Assembly (NCBI RefSeq): GCF_040807025.1
Contig: NC_090954.1
Span: forward strand, 19,720,501 to 19,784,500
DNA: 64,000 bases
Source: Struthio camelus
Taxonomy: Eukaryota; Chordata; Aves; Struthioniformes; Struthionidae
Direction of reading: 5' to 3'
The notes below the pieces were generated by a model. The model saw only the letters and a program-made list of their open reading frames with translations, made no database searches and was not told the DNA's origin. The translations under genes were made by a program, and so were the position numbers. Below, piece after piece: positions 62,531 through 64,000 of this stretch. Each line of letters opens with the position of its first letter. Within the stretch, counting starts at the first letter, position 1.

Positions 62531-64000
62531 GGTCTCAGATACTTACTCTTACCAGGGACGCTAGTGCCCAGTTGCTTAAAATTTGATGCGCAAAGCAATA
62601 GGCTCAGATCGCTCTGTCATCTATAAGAGGGGTGATTCCATTCAGAGCAAATTTTTGGCCGTAAGTCTTTATTTTATTGGTTTTGTAAGGATAAAAAGAT
62701 ATTGCTCAAGCATGCCATAGTAATTTTTTTTTCAGCTGTACCAGCAACTGTGCTATCTGTTGTGAAACAAAGATAGAATATTGTTAATGATATTCTGACA
62801 AGCAATTTCTTTGGATAATGATGCAGGGGCTCTGTTAGGGCACCTCGGTGCTGGTGGTCCCATGGGGACATACTGGTCTGTACCTTTTCACATGTCACGT
62901 AACTTCGGGCATGTGTGATGATCTGATGTGCCTCGAGATGCAGCAGTAAATATGCTATAGCTCCTTTAAGGACCCCAGACGTTTTCTCTCTGCCTGATAG
63001 TTATCAGTGGCGTACAAACATTCCCGTTCTCCCTCAGCTGACAACTGTTTCCATGAGTTTTGTTAACAGCAGCTTGCCTTTTATTTATTGTTCAAGCAAA
63101 TAATGCCAGGACTGGAGTTACCTTACTGTAGTAGCAAAAGTAAATTGGAAATAATCGTTATGAGTGACGATGTCAGCTTTCTTCCTGCTCTTAGCAGTGT
63201 CCCTGTGTGCACGTGTAGTGCCTGCATTCGCTGGCAGACAGGTCTACAGCCACGACACGTTTCAAAGATCAAGAAGTTCCCCAGTCGTGACCCTGAGGAG
63301 GAGGAGACGAAGCCTGCTTTATCCTGGAGCATCGATCCGGCGCGAACCTGCCGTCCGTCGGGAGCCGATGCCAGAGCTTTCATCCCAAAGGAGCGGTAGG
63401 AAACCTGGCATGTGGCAGAGACCGAGTTATGTAACTGGATCTTTTCTTAGCCTTTCCGAATGCAAAAGTGAAGGAAAGCCTGCAATTATTTTTGGCCCTT
63501 TAAGAAACATTTTAGTCGTCCTTTGAGAAGCCTCACTCATAGACAATTTCTCCCCTTTTCCTTATTTCCAGAGCACTCGAATTCGTCAGCTCCAGCAGTA
63601 AACGTTTCAATGTGCTTTTCAAATGAAATGGAAGGTCTGTGCCGAGGTACCACTCCAACGCAGTTTTGGAGACCTCTGAGTTTATCCCCTCTAAAGAAAG
63701 CCCTGTGATGTTTTGTTCAAGCTATTTTACATCCCATCATAATTCAAAGCTAAGTTAATGTTTTATCTCTGGCTGCGGTAAATTAGGTAAAGCAGCCTTT
63801 CTTCAGTCAGAGTTTAATAACAGTAATCCTTTGCACATTGTCCGTACTGCTATGCTGTGCGCTGATAAATGCAAGAAACATTGCTTAGTGCCTTCTAACA
63901 ACAGTGGAGACTTTTTTTTAAACACGAAATGTATTTCTGCACTGTCTACTGTTGAGGTATTTCTGAGACTGCTGCACCTCACCTATTGCGGGTAATAAGA
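62531..64000. other. End of window, one signal-peptide-like open frame
   Basis: A + strand frame from ATG 63170 to TGA at 63526 (118 codons) begins MSAFFLLLAVSLCARVVPAFA, which looks like a signal peptide, and later has a run of five Arg. A second + frame overlaps it. Neither is recognised, and no splice context or Kozak match supports it strongly. The rest is AT-rich flank. Confidence 0.25.

Noticed and set aside
50851-64000. GABRP or RANBP17 coding exons
   Set aside because: No exon matching the receptor or exportin motifs was found; only unassigned promoter-like sequence is present.
1-64000. Bacterial operon, defence system, CRISPR array, intact transposon or provirus
   Set aside because: The window is clearly vertebrate: spliced KCNIP1 exons, CR1 relics and CpG islands. 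No repeat-spacer array, viral gene set or long terminal repeats were seen.

Overview
This window is vertebrate genomic DNA, most likely from a bird. It holds the 3' part of KCNIP1 (Kv channel-interacting protein 1, KChIP1) on the + strand. Seven coding exons with canonical GT-AG boundaries join without a frameshift into residues 21-216 of a 216-residue KChIP, ending in a TAG stop at 49188-49190. The avian assignment rests on a near-complete match to KCNIP1 plus two CR1-type LINE remnants: a short 3' end at about 10060-10172 and an old antisense relic at about 2695-3690. The low density of interspersed repeats also fits a bird.

Layout: 1-32110 is the tail of a large upstream KCNIP1 intron. The first coding exon, which encodes the variable N-terminus, is not visible. 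This stretch carries several short CpG-rich patches (8.4-8.7, 9.3-9.4, 9.8-10.0 and 19.6-19.7 kb), the CR1 remnants, simple repeats and two good hairpins. The coding exons lie at 32111-32235, 40476-40545, 43363-43433, 45035-45142, 46248-46352, 46852-46914 and 49143-49190. A 78-bp tandem duplication (77/78 identical) sits in the 8.2-kb intron. The 3' UTR follows 49190; its end is uncertain, perhaps near 50.85 kb. The remaining ~13 kb is flanking DNA. It contains a strong CpG island (about 53.65-55.3 kb) that looks like a promoter, but I could not identify its gene. In mammals the next gene downstream is GABRP; I found none of its recognisable exons.

Together the exons encode a four-EF-hand neuronal calcium sensor: EF1 is degenerate, EF2 is split by an intron, and EF3 and EF4 are canonical. 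It is an auxiliary subunit of Kv4 A-type potassium channels. I see no bacterial-type operon, CRISPR array, intact transposon, provirus or RNA gene. Most long open frames here are chance frames in GC-rich or purine-rich DNA. The less ordinary signals are the CpG island with possible first exons, the stem-loops, the tandem duplication and a bird-type change in the EF2 loop.
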